From positions 18,783-82,782 of the forward strand of contig CANEVH010000010.1 of the NCBI GenBank assembly GCA_947442105.1: DNA of 64,000 bases, read 5' to 3'. Shown here one piece after another: positions 26,252-36,310 of this stretch (its first letter is position 1; each line of letters opens with the position of its first letter). A program made the position numbers and the translations under genes. Source of the DNA: Comamonadaceae bacterium. Its GTDB lineage: Bacteria; Pseudomonadota; Gammaproteobacteria; Burkholderiales; Burkholderiaceae_C. The notes below the pieces were generated by a model. The model made no database searches, was not told where the DNA came from, and worked only from the letters and a program-made list of their open reading frames with translations.

Positions 26252-27583
26252 ATGAGCGTTTACCAAGAGACCATGAGCCGCCTGCAAGCACAGGGCATCC
26301 ATTCGGTGCTGGTGCAGTTTTGCGATATTCATGGCGTGGCCAAAGGCAAGCTGGTGCCCCTTACAAACTTGCAGGAGTGGGTGGAGCAGGGCTCGGGCTT
26401 TGCCGGGCCCAGCATTTGGGGCACCGGTCTGCCACGTTTTGGCGCCCGAAGCGAGTACTACGCCCGTTTGCAATTGTCCAGCCTTCGGCCATTGCCATTT
26501 ATGCCCGGCGTGGCCCATGGCGTGGCCGATGGTTTTGCGGGTGGTCAGGCGCTAGACACCTGTTCGCGCCAACTCCTGCAAGCAGCGCTGGCGCGCATCC
26601 AGGCGCGCGGCTGGACGCTGTGGGTGGGCATAGAGCCGGAGTTTTTTTTGCTGCGCCAGGCCAGCACTGGGGCGTGGCAGGTTGCAGACGCCCAAGACCA
26701 GCTCGACAAACCCTCCTACGACCTCAAGGCCATCCAGCGCAATCATGCCTTTCTGGACGACATGCGTGCCTCGCTGACCGCACTAGGCTTTGAACTGCAG
26801 CAAATCGACCATGAAGACGCCAGCGGACAGTACGAAATCAACTACAAATTTGACGACGCGCTGGCTGCTGCCGACCGCTACATGCTCTTCAAGCAAACGG
26901 CGCATGCGCTTGCGCAAAAGCACGGCATGGTGTTTAGCGCCATGGCCAAACCGCTGGCCCAGGCACCGGGCAGCGGCCTGCATTTCCACCTAAGCATCAC
27001 GGATGCCGATGGCAAGGCCGTGTTCGCGGACCCCACCGGCGCACTCGGCTTAAGCGCCGCGGGACACCAGTTCGCCGCCGGTTTGTTGGCCCACGCGGAC
27101 GCTCTGAGCGCCCTGTGCGCACCCACGGTCAATAGCTACAAACGTTTGGCGGTCAGCTACAGCGCCTCGGGCACCACCTGGTCGCCCGTTTGGAAGGCCT
27201 ACGGCGACAACAACCGCACCTGTTTGCTGCGGGCGGTCGCCGGTCGGCTGGAATGGCGCTTGCCCGATGCGTCCTGCAACGTTTATGCCGCGATTGCCGC
27301 CACGCTCTTGGCGGGCCTGGACGGCATCGACAAGCACATGTCGGCACCCACGCCATGCGACGAGGATTTGTACGAACGCTTTGCCAGTGGCGCGCCCATG
27401 CCAGACCGCCTGCCCAGGGATTTGCACGATGCGCTCGCCGCACTGGAGCACGACGCTCCCTTGCGCGCGCAGCTAGGCGAGTCTTTTTGCGCGCAGTTTT
27501 TGCTGCTCAAACGCCAGGAGTGGGACGCGTACCAGCAACAGGTGTCGGCCTGGGAGATGGCGCGCTACGCCGACGCTTTTTAG
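26252..27583 (+). CDS. Glutamine synthetase type III / GmaS-like ligase
   Basis: 443 residues from the ATG at 26252 (weak ribosome site). GS fold with IHSVLVQFCDIHGVAKGK, AGPSIWGTGLPRFG, WVGIEPEFFLLR, QIDHEDASGQYEINYKFDD, GSGLHFHLSITDADGK, APTVNSYKRLAVSYSASG, YGDNNRTCLLR, GRLEWRLPDASCNVY. The residues after the beta-grasp and the DHEDASGQYEINY block recall GlnT and gamma-glutamylmethylamide synthetase (GmaS) more than PuuA. It may glutamylate a small amine: methylamine, ethanolamine or a polyamine. It closes the polyamine cluster. A GC-rich hairpin (GCCGCGC / GCGCGGC, 26187-26205) lies between gabT and this gene. Confidence 0.8.
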   Translation: MSVYQETMSRLQAQGIHSVLVQFCDIHGVAKGKLVPLTNLQEWVEQGSGFAGPSIWGTGLPRFGARSEYYARLQLSSLRPLPFMPGVAHGVADGFAGGQALDTCSRQLLQAALARIQARGWTLWVGIEPEFFLLRQASTGAWQVADAQDQLDKPSYDLKAIQRNHAFLDDMRASLTALGFELQQIDHEDASGQYEINYKFDDALAAADRYMLFKQTAHALAQKHGMVFSAMAKPLAQAPGSGLHFHLSITDADGKAVFADPTGALGLSAAGHQFAAGLLAHADALSALCAPTVNSYKRLAVSYSASGTTWSPVWKAYGDNNRTCLLRAVAGRLEWRLPDASCNVYAAIAATLLAGLDGIDKHMSAPTPCDEDLYERFASGAPMPDRLPRDLHDALAALEHDAPLRAQLGESFCAQFLLLKRQEWDAYQQQVSAWEMARYADAF

Positions 27584-27787
27584 TCTTTCCGCGCGCGTCG
27601 CCGCTTTGGCACGCACGGGGTTGGGGCAACTGGACCGTCGTAGCGCTTTTGGATTGCACACCCTTTTTTCGTAATGCGAAATGTTGATGCGTGCAGTCGG
27701 GCTCTCCCAAAGTTTCATCGCGCCGGTTTTGCATCTTCATGGCAAGTTGTGGTGCGCAAGTCATTGATTTCAATGATTAAATCTTAA
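27584..27787. other. Intergenic region upstream of aceA operator
   Basis: First 200 bp of the 320-bp gap before isocitrate lyase. No gene is convincing here. Base composition becomes AT-rich toward the operator pair. Confidence 0.5.
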
Positions 27788-27831
27788 GTCTTATATAAGA
27801 CATAAGAGAAGACTTCTGTCTTATATAAGAC
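27788..27831. promoter_or_regulatory. Twin palindromic operator upstream of aceA
   Basis: The 14-bp perfect palindrome GTCTTATATAAGAC occurs twice, at 27788-27801 and 27818-27831, centre to centre exactly 30 bp, about three helical turns. They sit 74-117 bp before the aceA start, in AT-rich DNA that also supplies likely -10 sequence. This is the layout of two dimer sites for one regulator bound on the same DNA face. The regulator itself is not encoded nearby. Confidence 0.75.
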
Positions 27832-27904
27832 CTAGAATAGGAGCACCGGCACCGCAATTGCATAGCGAGCGATGCCATCCCCTTACCAACTCTGGAGTGT
27901 TTAC

Positions 27905-29224
27905 ATGCCGCAATCAATTACCGAACAGCTAAGCCGCGAGCAGCAAATCGCCGCCCTTGAAAAAGACTGGGCCACCAACCCCCGCTGGAAGGGCATCACC
28001 CGTGGCTACAGCGCCGCCGATGTGGTGCGCTTGCGCGGCTCCTTCCCCATCGAGCACACGCTCGCCCGCCGTGGCGCCGAGAAGCTCTGGAACCTGGTCA
28101 ATACCGAACCCTACGTCAACTGCCTGGGCGCGCTCACTGGCGGTCAGGCCATGCAGCAGGTTAAAGCGGGCGTGAAGGCCATTTACCTGTCGGGCTGGCA
28201 AGTCGCAGCCGACAACAACTCCTACGCCTCCATGTACCCCGACCAGTCCCTGTACCCGGTGGACTCGGTGCCCACCGTGGTGGAGCGCATCAACAACACC
28301 TTCCGCCGTGCCGACGAAATCCAGCACTCCAAAGGCATTGATGCGGGCGACAAGGGCTACATCGACAACTTTGCCCCCATCGTGGCCGATGCCGAAGCCG
28401 GTTTCGGTGGCGTGCTGAACGCTTTTGAGCTGATGAAGGCCATGATCAAAGCCGGCGCCGCAGGCGTGCATTGGGAAGACCAACTGGCTTCGGTCAAGAA
28501 ATGCGGCCACATGGGCGGCAAAGTGCTGGTTCCCACCGCAGAAGCCTGCCAAAAGCTGATCGCCGCGCGCATGGCCGCCGACGTTTGCGGCGTGCCCACG
28601 CTGGTGATTGCCCGCACCGACGCCGAAGCCGCAGACCTCTTGACCAGCGACTACGACGAGAACGACAAGCCCTTCCTGACCGGTGAGCGCACCGCCGAAG
28701 GCTTCTACAAAACCAATAAAGGCATCGAGCAGGCCATTTCCCGCGCCATTGCCTATGCCGAATATGCCGACCTGGTGTGGTGCGAAACCGGCACGCCAGA
28801 CCTCGAATTCGCCAAGAAATTTGCCGACGCGGTGCACGCCAAGCACCCCGGCAAAATGCTGGCCTACAACTGCTCGCCCTCGTTCAACTGGAAGAAAAAT
28901 CTGGACGATGCCACCATCGCCAAGTTCCAGCGCGAGCTAGGCGCCATGGGCTACAAGTACCAGTTCATCACCTTGGCTGGCATCCACTCCATGTGGTACA
29001 ACATGTTTGACTTGGCGCAAGACTACGTGGCACGCGGCATGACTGCTTATGTGGAAAAAGTGCAAGAGCCCGAGTTTGCAGCGCGTGATCGCGGCTACAC
29101 CTTTGTGAGCCACCAGCAAGAAGTGGGCACCGGCTACTTTGACGAAGTCACCACCGTCATCCAAGGCGGCAAGTCCAGCGTAACGGCGCTTACCGGCTCG
29201 ACCGAAGAAGAGCAGTTTCACTGA
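27905..29224 (+). CDS. aceA: Isocitrate lyase
   Basis: 439 residues from the ATG at 27905 (TGGAG 8 nt upstream; an earlier in-frame start at 27872 has no ribosome site). The active-site motif [10 protein letters not shown] is present, with [20 protein letters not shown] and [11 protein letters not shown] upstream and [17 protein letters not shown] downstream. It splits isocitrate to succinate and glyoxylate, the first step of the glyoxylate bypass for growth on acetate and fatty acids. Malate synthase is not adjacent. Expression is probably set by the twin palindromes upstream. Confidence 0.97.
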   Translation: MPQSITEQLSREQQIAALEKDWATNPRWKGITRGYSAADVVRLRGSFPIEHTLARRGAEKLWNLVNTEPYVNCLGALTGGQAMQQVKAGVKAIYLSGWQVAADNNSYASMYPDQSLYPVDSVPTVVERINNTFRRADEIQHSKGIDAGDKGYIDNFAPIVADAEAGFGGVLNAFELMKAMIKAGAAGVHWEDQLASVKKCGHMGGKVLVPTAEACQKLIAARMAADVCGVPTLVIARTDAEAADLLTSDYDENDKPFLTGERTAEGFYKTNKGIEQAISRAIAYAEYADLVWCETGTPDLEFAKKFADAVHAKHPGKMLAYNCSPSFNWKKNLDDATIAKFQRELGAMGYKYQFITLAGIHSMWYNMFDLAQDYVARGMTAYVEKVQEPEFAARDRGYTFVSHQQEVGTGYFDEVTTVIQGGKSSVTALTGSTEEEQFH

Positions 29225-29280
29225 AAATGGACCGCGTTAGGCCAGCGTAAAATCGCAAGCTAGCGTTTCAACCCACCTCC

Positions 29281-29305
29281 AGCGCGGCACCTGCCGCGCT
29301 TTTTT
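29281..29305 (+). terminator. Terminator of aceA, possibly attenuator of thrS
   Basis: Perfect stem AGCGCGGCA-CC-TGCCGCGCT (29281-29300) followed by a run of T. The thrS start codon is only 6 nt beyond the T run, so a thrS transcript that starts upstream must read through this hairpin. Confidence 0.85.
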
Positions 29306-29310
29306 GCTTT

Positions 29311-31230
29311 ATGACCATGGTTCAGATCACACTTCCCGACGGCTCTTCGCGCGAATTTCCCGGTCCGGTGACCGTGGCCGAGGTGGCCGCATCGATTGGC
29401 GCAGGCCTTGCAAAAGCGGCCTTGGTGGGCAAGATCGACGGCGTGGTGGTTGACACCAGCCACACCATCAGCACCAACGTCGCTTTGTCCATCATCACCA
29501 CCAAAGACGTCGACGGTCTAGAAGTGATTCGCCACTCCACCGCGCACTTGCTGGCCTACGCGGTCAAGAGCTTGTTCCCTGACGCCCAAGTCACCATCGG
29601 CCCGGTCATTGAGCACGGATTCTTTTACGATTTTTCTTACAAACGCCCTTTCACGCTCGACGATTTGGCGCTGATCGAGAAAAAAATGACCGAACTCGCC
29701 GCCAAAGACGAGCCGGTGACGCGCCGTGTGCTGCCGCGTGACGAGGCGGTGGCCTATTTCAAAAGCCTGGGCGAGCACTACAAAGCGGAAATCATCGAGA
29801 GCATTCCTGCTGACCAAGAGGTCTCCCTGTACCGCGAAGGCGATTTCGAAGACCTGTGCCGTGGCCCCCACGTGCCCAGCACAGGCAAGCTCAAATTCTT
29901 TAAGCTCATGAAGCTGGCCGGCGCTTACTGGCGCGGCGACCACAAAAACGAGATGCTCCAGCGCATCTACGGCACTGCCTGGGCCACCAAAGACGATTTG
30001 CAGCAGCACCTCACCATGCTCGAAGAGGCCGAAAAGCGCGACCACCGCAAATTGGGGCGCGAACTCGACCTGTTTCACATCGACGACCACGCGCCAGGCC
30101 TGGTGTTCTGGCACCCCAAGGGCTGGACTCTGTGGCAGGGCGTAGAGCAGTACATGCGCCGTGTCTACCAAGACAACGGTTACCTGGAAGTCAAAGGCCC
30201 GCAAATCATCGACAAAGGCTTGTGGGAGAAAACCGGCCACTGGGACAAATACCGCGAAAACATGTTCGTCACCGAGTCCGAGAAGCGTGAATACGCCTTG
30301 AAGCCGATGAACTGCCCCGGCCACATCCTGATCTTCAAACAAGGCATCAAAAGCTACCGCGACCTGCCGCTGCGCTACGGCGAGTTCGGCCAATGCCACC
30401 GCAACGAGCCCTCGGGCGGCCTGCACGGCATCATGCGCGTGCGCGGCTTCACCCAGGACGACGGCCACATTTTTTGCACCGAAGACCAGATCTTGCAGGA
30501 ATGCGTGAACTACACGGCCTTGCTGCAAAAGGTCTATACCGACTTTGGATTCAAGAACATCATTTACAAGGTGGCCACCCGTCCCGAAAAGCGCATTGGC
30601 TCAGATGAAAGCTGGGACAAGGCCGAGCACGCGCTGATGGAAAGCCTGCGTGCCTCGGGATGCGCGTTTGAGATTTCCGTGGGCGACGGCGCTTTTTACG
30701 GCCCCAAGATTGAATACACCCTCAAGGACGCGATAGGCCGCCAGTGGCAATGCGGCACCATGCAAGTCGACTTCTTCATGACCGAACGCCTGGACGCCGA
30801 ATACGTGGGTGAAGACGGCGCCCGCCACCGCCCGGTCATGTTGCACCGCGCCATCGTCGGCAGCCTGGAGCGATTCATCGGAATTCTGATCGAAGAGAGC
30901 GCTGGCGCCTTGCCAACGTGGCTGGCGCCGGTACAAATCGCGGTGCTCAATATCACCGACGCACAGGCCGATTACGCGCGTTTTGTTGCGAAATCGCTGC
31001 AAGATCAAGGGCTTAGGGTTGATCTGGACCTTAAGAACGAAAAAATAACGTATAAAATACGTGAGCATTCGATGCAGAAGCTGCCCTATCTGCTTGTTGT
31101 AGGTGATAAGGAGATGGCAGCCGGTTCCGTCGCAGTGCGCGCCCGAGGGGGTAAAGACCTCGGTGCAATGCCGCTAGATGCCTTTGTGCAAATCATAAAA
31201 AGCGACATTGCTGACAAATCCCTTGTCTAA
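29311..31230 (+). CDS. thrS: Threonyl-tRNA synthetase
   Basis: 639 residues. TGS domain at the N-terminus ([20 protein letters not shown]), editing domain with [19 protein letters not shown], then the class II catalytic core: [47 protein letters not shown], and the C-terminal anticodon-binding domain. Length is normal. ATG at 29311 or 29317; neither has a Shine-Dalgarno, and the start lies immediately after a terminator-like hairpin. First gene of the thrS-infC-rpmI-rplT-pheST-ihfA block. Confidence 0.97.
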   Translation: MTMVQITLPDGSSREFPGPVTVAEVAASIGAGLAKAALVGKIDGVVVDTSHTISTNVALSIITTKDVDGLEVIRHSTAHLLAYAVKSLFPDAQVTIGPVIEHGFFYDFSYKRPFTLDDLALIEKKMTELAAKDEPVTRRVLPRDEAVAYFKSLGEHYKAEIIESIPADQEVSLYREGDFEDLCRGPHVPSTGKLKFFKLMKLAGAYWRGDHKNEMLQRIYGTAWATKDDLQQHLTMLEEAEKRDHRKLGRELDLFHIDDHAPGLVFWHPKGWTLWQGVEQYMRRVYQDNGYLEVKGPQIIDKGLWEKTGHWDKYRENMFVTESEKREYALKPMNCPGHILIFKQGIKSYRDLPLRYGEFGQCHRNEPSGGLHGIMRVRGFTQDDGHIFCTEDQILQECVNYTALLQKVYTDFGFKNIIYKVATRPEKRIGSDESWDKAEHALMESLRASGCAFEISVGDGAFYGPKIEYTLKDAIGRQWQCGTMQVDFFMTERLDAEYVGEDGARHRPVMLHRAIVGSLERFIGILIEESAGALPTWLAPVQIAVLNITDAQADYARFVAKSLQDQGLRVDLDLKNEKITYKIREHSMQKLPYLLVVGDKEMAAGSVAVRARGGKDLGAMPLDAFVQIIKSDIADKSLV

Positions 31231-31311
31231 GGTTGTTTCCAAAGATGAAGTTGGTCCGTCGCGTGCCGCGCGGTTGTAGCCCTTTGGGCAAATATTGTGA
31301 AGGATTGAGCC

Positions 31312-31899
31312 ATCGCTACTGAATTTCGTGACCGCCGTCAGCGTGAAGAACGCAAACACCGCCTCAACCGAGAAATCATGGTGCCGGAAGTCCGGCTCTC
31401 AGGCATAGAGAATGAACCCCTCGGGGTCGTCAGTCTCATGGAGGCCCTTCGTATGGCCGGTGAGTTGGATGTGGATTTGGTGGAAATATCCGCCACCGCC
31501 ATTCCGCCGGTTTGCCGCTTGATGGACTACGGAAAGTTCAAATACCAAGAGCAAAAGAAGGCAGCGGAAGCGAAGTCCAAGCAAAAGGTCATCGAGGTCA
31601 AGGAAATCAAATTCCGACCCGGTACCGACGATGGCGACTACAACATCAAAGTGCGCAACATCAAGCGCTTTTTGGAAGACGGTGACAAGTGCAAGATTAC
31701 GCTGCGATTTCGCGGTCGTGAAATTACCCACCAAGAGATCGGTCTGGCCTTGTTGCAGCGCATGCGCGAAGAGCTGGCGGACCTGATTGTGGTGGAGCAG
31801 TTTCCCAAGTTGGAAGGTCGCCAGATGGTCATGATGATTGCACCGGGCAAGAAAAAGCCGGGTGGCGCAGCCAAGCCGGTTCAAGAGTCGACTGCGTAG
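31312..31899 (+). CDS. infC: Translation initiation factor IF-3 (AUC start)
   Basis: 195 residues if started at the ATC at 31312, which has AAGGA 8 nt upstream and reads [20 protein letters not shown] before the first ATG at 31378. Starting at that ATG would remove about 22 conserved N-terminal residues. IF-3 genes in proteobacteria use AUU or AUC starts so that IF-3 represses its own translation. The rest is standard: [35 protein letters not shown], then the C-domain [20 protein letters not shown] and [20 protein letters not shown]-3 prevents premature subunit joining and checks the start codon. Automatic callers will probably shorten this gene. Confidence 0.93.
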   Translation: MATEFRDRRQREERKHRLNREIMVPEVRLSGIENEPLGVVSLMEALRMAGELDVDLVEISATAIPPVCRLMDYGKFKYQEQKKAAEAKSKQKVIEVKEIKFRPGTDDGDYNIKVRNIKRFLEDGDKCKITLRFRGREITHQEIGLALLQRMREELADLIVVEQFPKLEGRQMVMMIAPGKKKPGGAAKPVQESTA

Positions 31900-31935
31900 A
31901 CAGAAACAGTTAAGAAAAAATTAAGAAATAGTTCG

Positions 31936-32004
31936 TGCCAGTTTGGTCGCTGGCATCGATTTTAAAAGTGGCTCGGGGCCAACAAGGCTGGAAATTCTTT
32001 CCAG
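31936..32004 (+). promoter_or_regulatory. Structured leader before rpmI
   Basis: Two hairpins in the 140-bp gap between infC and rpmI: TGCCAG / CTGGCA (31936-31955) and CTGGAAA / TTTCCAG (31988-32004). Ribosomal protein L20 represses rpmI-rplT by binding leader RNA in other bacteria, so an autoregulatory element is plausible here. I do not see a match to a specific known fold. Confidence 0.4.
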
Positions 32005-32039
32005 ACGCCTCACGAGCACAAGATAGAAGGAGCATCCAC

Positions 32040-32243
32040 ATGCCCAAAATGAAGACCAAGAGCGCGGCGAAAAAACGCTTTCGCGTTCGTCCCGGTGGCA
32101 CCGTCAAACGCGGTCAAGCCTTCAAACGTCACATCTTGACCAAGAAGACCACCAAAAATAAACGCCACTTGCGGGGCTCCACTGGAGTTCATGAGACCAA
32201 TATGGGTCACATGGCGCAGATGCTGCCCGGTCGTGGCATTTAA
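32040..32243 (+). CDS. rpmI: 50S ribosomal protein L35
   Basis: 67 residues, start at 32040 with GAAGGAG 7 nt upstream. [20 protein letters not shown], then [18 protein letters not shown] and a C-terminus [13 protein letters not shown], all typical of L35. Followed 25 bp later by rplT. Confidence 0.97.
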   Translation: MPKMKTKSAAKKRFRVRPGGTVKRGQAFKRHILTKKTTKNKRHLRGSTGVHETNMGHMAQMLPGRGI

Positions 32244-32268
32244 TTAACGACGAACAAGGAGTAAACAC

Positions 32269-32628
32269 ATGCCTCGCGTCAAACGTGGTGTAACGGCTCG
32301 CGCCCGCCACAAAAAAGTTCTCGCCCTTGCCAAGGGTTTTCGCGGTCGCCGCGGTAATGTCTTTCGCGTCGCCAAAGAAGCGGTAATGAAGGCTGGGCAA
32401 TATGCCTACCGTGACCGCCGTACCAAAAAGCGCGTGTTCCGTCAGTTGTGGATTGCGCGTATCAACGCCGCAGCCCGCCAATGCGGCATGACCTACAGCC
32501 AGTTCGCCAACGGACTGAAAAAAGCGAATATCGAGATTGACCGCAAGGTTTTGAGCGATATCGCGATTCATGACATGGCCGCTTTTGCGGGCATCGTGGA
32601 ACAAGTGAAAGCCAAGCTGGCAGCCTGA
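32269..32628 (+). CDS. rplT: 50S ribosomal protein L20
   Basis: 119 residues beginning [20 protein letters not shown], with [20 protein letters not shown] and [20 protein letters not shown]. Assembly protein binding 23S rRNA and, in characterised species, repressor of its own operon. Ends before a strong hairpin terminator. Confidence 0.97.
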   Translation: MPRVKRGVTARARHKKVLALAKGFRGRRGNVFRVAKEAVMKAGQYAYRDRRTKKRVFRQLWIARINAAARQCGMTYSQFANGLKKANIEIDRKVLSDIAIHDMAAFAGIVEQVKAKLAA

Positions 32629-32675
32629 TTCCCGCCCGCTGCGCCTTGGATTGAGGCGTATGGCGCACCAGAGAC

Positions 32676-32712
32676 AAGGGCTAGCGCTTGAAAAAGCACT
32701 AGCCCTTTTTTG
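32676..32712 (+). terminator. Terminator/attenuator between rplT and pheS
   Basis: Stem AAGGGCTAGCGCTT / AAGCACTAGCCCTT with one mismatch, ending in TTTTTTG. In E. coli the same position holds the pheM attenuator. Here no Phe-rich leader peptide is evident, so plain partial termination is the safer reading. Confidence 0.8.
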
Positions 32713-32753
32713 TGCCAGTCATTTTTCTTTAGCCCCGAGATTCTCACTTTCGT

Positions 32754-33824
32754 ATGACCGACTTGAATGACATCGTCAGCGCGGCCAGCGCCGCGTTTGC
32801 CCAGGCGCACACGCCGGCCGATCTGGAAAACGCAAAGGCCCAGTTTTTAGGCAAATCCGGCCGCATGACCGAGCTGATGAAGGGCATGGCCGCGCTCAGC
32901 GTGGACGAGAAGAAGTCGCGCGGCGCTGCCATCAACGTGGCCAAACAGGCGATCGAGGCCGCACTCACCCAGCGCCGCCAGGCCCTGGCCGATGCCGAAT
33001 TGCAATTGCAATTGCAGGCCGAAGCGCTGGATGTCACCTTGCCCGGCCGCCAACGGGGCGCGGGAGGATTGCACCCCGTGTCTTTGACCTTGGAGCGCAT
33101 TGAGTCCATCTTCGGTTCCATGGGTTTTGACGTCGCGCAAGGCCCAGAGATTGAGACCGATTGGTTTAACTTCACCGCCCTGAACACGCCTGAAGACCAT
33201 CCGGCGCGCTCTATGCACGACACTTTTTATGTCGAAGGCGGCACCGACAAAGCGCCCCTGCTGCTGCGCACCCACACCAGCCCGATGCAAATCCGCTATG
33301 CGGTGCAGCACGTAAAAAAATACCGCGCCGCTGCGGGCGACTCCAGCGAAGGTCTGTTTGCCGGTGACATGCCCGAGATTCGTGTGATTGCCCCCGGGCG
33401 CACCTACCGTGTGGACAGCGACGCCACGCATTCGCCCATGTTCCACCAGTGCGAAGGCCTGTGGGTGGGGGAGAACGTGAGCTTCAAGGACTTGAAGTTC
33501 GTTTTTACCGACTTTTGCCGCACATTTTTTGAAAGCGAGGACCTGGTCTTGCGCTTTCGCCCCAGTTTCTTCCCGTTCACTGAGCCCAGCGCCGAGATCG
33601 ATATCCAGTTTGCCACCGGGCCGTTAGCAGGGCGCTGGCTGGAGGTGGCCGGGTCTGGGCAGGTGCACCCCAACGTGATACGCAATATGGGCCTGGACCC
33701 TGAGAAATACATCGGCTTTGCCTTTGGCATGGGCCCGGACCGCCTGACCATGCTGCGCTACGGTGTTAATGACCTGCGCTTATTTTTTGACGGCGATATC
33801 CGCTTTCTCTCGCAGTTTCAATAA
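32754..33824 (+). CDS. pheS: Phenylalanyl-tRNA synthetase alpha subunit
   Basis: 356 residues. N-terminal coiled-coil arm (about 1-90), then class II core: [72 protein letters not shown], and motif 3 [20 protein letters not shown]. Works as an alpha2-beta2 tetramer with PheT, encoded 16 bp downstream. Confidence 0.97.
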   Translation: MTDLNDIVSAASAAFAQAHTPADLENAKAQFLGKSGRMTELMKGMAALSVDEKKSRGAAINVAKQAIEAALTQRRQALADAELQLQLQAEALDVTLPGRQRGAGGLHPVSLTLERIESIFGSMGFDVAQGPEIETDWFNFTALNTPEDHPARSMHDTFYVEGGTDKAPLLLRTHTSPMQIRYAVQHVKKYRAAAGDSSEGLFAGDMPEIRVIAPGRTYRVDSDATHSPMFHQCEGLWVGENVSFKDLKFVFTDFCRTFFESEDLVLRFRPSFFPFTEPSAEIDIQFATGPLAGRWLEVAGSGQVHPNVIRNMGLDPEKYIGFAFGMGPDRLTMLRYGVNDLRLFFDGDIRFLSQFQ

Positions 33825-33839
33825 TTCGAATAAGAGCCT

Positions 33840-36275
33840 ATGCAATTCCCTGAATCCTGGCTGCGGGCCTTTTGCAACCCGCCGCTCACTACTGCGCAAC
33901 TCGCACACACGCTGACCATGGCGGGGCTGGAGGTAGAAGAACTCAAGCCCGTGGCGCCGCCGTTCAGCCATATCGTGGTGGGCGAAATCCGCCACGCCGA
34001 GCAACACCCCAACGCCGACCGCTTGCGGGTTTGCAAGGTGGACGTGGGCGTACCCGAGCTATTGAATATCGTGTGCGGTGCGCCCAACGCCCGCGTCGGT
34101 ATTCGCGTTCCCTGCGCCCTGGTGGGCGCTGAGCTGCCCCCCGGCGCGGACGGCAAGCCTTTTGTCATCAAGCTAGGGCAACTGCGCGGCGTGGAAAGCC
34201 AAGGCATGTTGTGCTCGGCCAAAGAGCTGCAACTCGCCGACGACCATGGCGGCTTGCTGGAGCTGGCGCCAGACGCACGCTTGGGCCAAAGCATTCGGGA
34301 GCACCTGAATCTGGACGACACCTTGTTCACCCTCAAGCTCACACCCAATTTGGCGCATTGCCTGAGCGTTTACGGCGTGGCCCGTGAAGTGGCGGCGCTC
34401 ACCGGCGCGCCGCTGGTGCAGCCCGAGTTTCCACCTGTGGCACTGGGCAATGCCGACACCCTTAAGGTCACGGTGAGCGCGCCGGACTTGTGTGGTCGTT
34501 TTTCCGGCCGCGTGATTCGCAATCTCAACCCGCAGGCCACAACGCCGCAGTGGATGGTGGACCGCCTGGCGCGCTGCGGCCAGCGCAGCGTGACTGCTTT
34601 GGTGGATGTTTCCAACTACGTGATGTTCGAGTTGGGTCGACCCTCGCATATTTTTGACTTGGACAAAATCCACGGCGCCCTGGATGTGCGCTGGGGCCGG
34701 GCGGGGGAGCAGATCAAGCTGCTCAACGGCAATACGGTTGAAGTCGATGGCCAGGTGGGGGTGATTGCCGACGAACAGCAGGTCGAGTCCCTGGCTGGCA
34801 TCATGGGCGGTGACGCTACCGCCGTTTCCGACGCCACGCGTCATGTGTATGTGGAGGCGGCGTTCTGGTGGCCCAAGGCGATTGCCGGGCGTTCCAGGCG
34901 TTTCAACTTTTCGACCGACGCCGGTCACCGCTTTGAGCGCGGCGTGGACCCAGCGTCCACGGTGGAGCATATTGAGCACCTCTCAAAGCTGATTCTGGAT
35001 ATTTGCGGCACGCCCGACACGACGTGCGGCCCGGTCGATGACCAGCAGCCTCACATGCCGGTGCCCGCCCCAGTACAACTGCGGCTGGCGCGCGCCGCAA
35101 AAATCATTGGCATGCCCTTGACCCAGGCGCAGTGCTTTGACGCTTTGCGCGGGCTGGGGCTCGATGTCACGCAGGCCGAGGGTGTTTTGACCGTGGTGCC
35201 GCCGAGCTATCGCTTTGACTTGCAGATCGAAGAAGACCTGATTGAAGAAGTGGCGCGCATGGTGGGCTACGACCAGCTGCCCCACACGCCGCCGCTGGGG
35301 CCTATTACCGCCAAGCTGCGCTCTGAGGCACAGCGTAGCCCGTTTGCCGTGCGCCGTGCCCTGGCCGCCATGGGCTACCAAGAAACCATTAACTTCAGCT
35401 TTGTGGAAGAGCGCTGGGAGCGCGAGCTGGCGGGCAATACCGCGCCGATCAAGCTGCAAAACCCGATTGCCAGCCAGATGAGCGTGATGCGCTCCTCGCT
35501 GATTGGCTCTCTGGTGCAAGTGCTGCAGTTCAACCAGGCGCGCAAGGCGCCGCGCGTGCGCGTGTTTGAGCTGGGTCGCGTGTTCCTGCGCAACGAGGCG
35601 GTGCAAAACACCGATACCACGGTGCAGGGCTTCGACCAGCCGATGCGGGTGGCGGGCCTGGCTTCGGGCGCTACCGACGCGCTGCAATGGGGGCGCAAAG
35701 ACACAGGGGTTGATTTCTTTGATGTCAAAGGCGATGTCGAGGCGCTTTTTGCCCCGCTCAAGCCTGACTTCATGCCCGGTAGTCACCCCGCGATGCATCC
35801 CGGCCGCTGCGCCCAAGTCATGGTGGGCGAGCGCGTTGTGGGCTACGTTGGTGAACTCCACCCCCAATGGCGCCAGGCCTATGAATTGGCCCAGGCGCCG
35901 GTGGTTTTTGAATTGGACTTGGATGCGGTGCTGCAAAGTCGGGTGCCAGTGTTCGCTGCGGTGCCCAAGTTTCAGGCGGTGCAGCGCGATATCGCGGTCA
36001 TGGTCGCCGATGGCGTAAGCCACCAGGCGCTGATGGCGTCCATCCACGCGGCGGCTACCGATGGCCTGCTGCAAAGTGCGCAATTGTTTGACGTCTACCG
36101 GCCCAAAGCCGCTGCAGCGGATGCTGGGTTGGCAGCTGCGGCGCAACGAAGCCTTGCCGTGCGCCTGACACTTGGCGCCAGCGACGCCACGCTCACCGAA
36201 GATCAAATTGAGCAGGCGGTGAAGGCGGTTTTGCACCAACTCGCGCAGGATCTGCGTGCGCACCAGCGCGTCTGA
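33840..36275 (+). CDS. pheT: Phenylalanyl-tRNA synthetase beta subunit
   Basis: 811 residues, normal length. N-terminal EMAP/OB tRNA-binding domain (VVGEIRHAEQHPNADRLRVC), B3/B4 editing region, B5 domain, and a C-terminal ferredoxin-fold anticodon-binding domain (PKFQAVQRDIAVMVADGVS, FDVYRPKAA). Editing of mischarged tyrosine resides in B3/B4. Directly downstream of pheS and upstream of ihfA. Confidence 0.97.
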   Translation: MQFPESWLRAFCNPPLTTAQLAHTLTMAGLEVEELKPVAPPFSHIVVGEIRHAEQHPNADRLRVCKVDVGVPELLNIVCGAPNARVGIRVPCALVGAELPPGADGKPFVIKLGQLRGVESQGMLCSAKELQLADDHGGLLELAPDARLGQSIREHLNLDDTLFTLKLTPNLAHCLSVYGVAREVAALTGAPLVQPEFPPVALGNADTLKVTVSAPDLCGRFSGRVIRNLNPQATTPQWMVDRLARCGQRSVTALVDVSNYVMFELGRPSHIFDLDKIHGALDVRWGRAGEQIKLLNGNTVEVDGQVGVIADEQQVESLAGIMGGDATAVSDATRHVYVEAAFWWPKAIAGRSRRFNFSTDAGHRFERGVDPASTVEHIEHLSKLILDICGTPDTTCGPVDDQQPHMPVPAPVQLRLARAAKIIGMPLTQAQCFDALRGLGLDVTQAEGVLTVVPPSYRFDLQIEEDLIEEVARMVGYDQLPHTPPLGPITAKLRSEAQRSPFAVRRALAAMGYQETINFSFVEERWERELAGNTAPIKLQNPIASQMSVMRSSLIGSLVQVLQFNQARKAPRVRVFELGRVFLRNEAVQNTDTTVQGFDQPMRVAGLASGATDALQWGRKDTGVDFFDVKGDVEALFAPLKPDFMPGSHPAMHPGRCAQVMVGERVVGYVGELHPQWRQAYELAQAPVVFELDLDAVLQSRVPVFAAVPKFQAVQRDIAVMVADGVSHQALMASIHAAATDGLLQSAQLFDVYRPKAAAADAGLAAAAQRSLAVRLTLGASDATLTEDQIEQAVKAVLHQLAQDLRAHQRV

Positions 36276-36310
36276 AAAACAGGCAGCCCATCGCCCGCAG
36301 AAAGAACGCC

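Noticed and set aside
32660..32770. Short frame before pheS as a pheM-like leader peptide
   Set aside because: Only a few Phe codons, spacing to GAGG is too short, and it runs into pheS.
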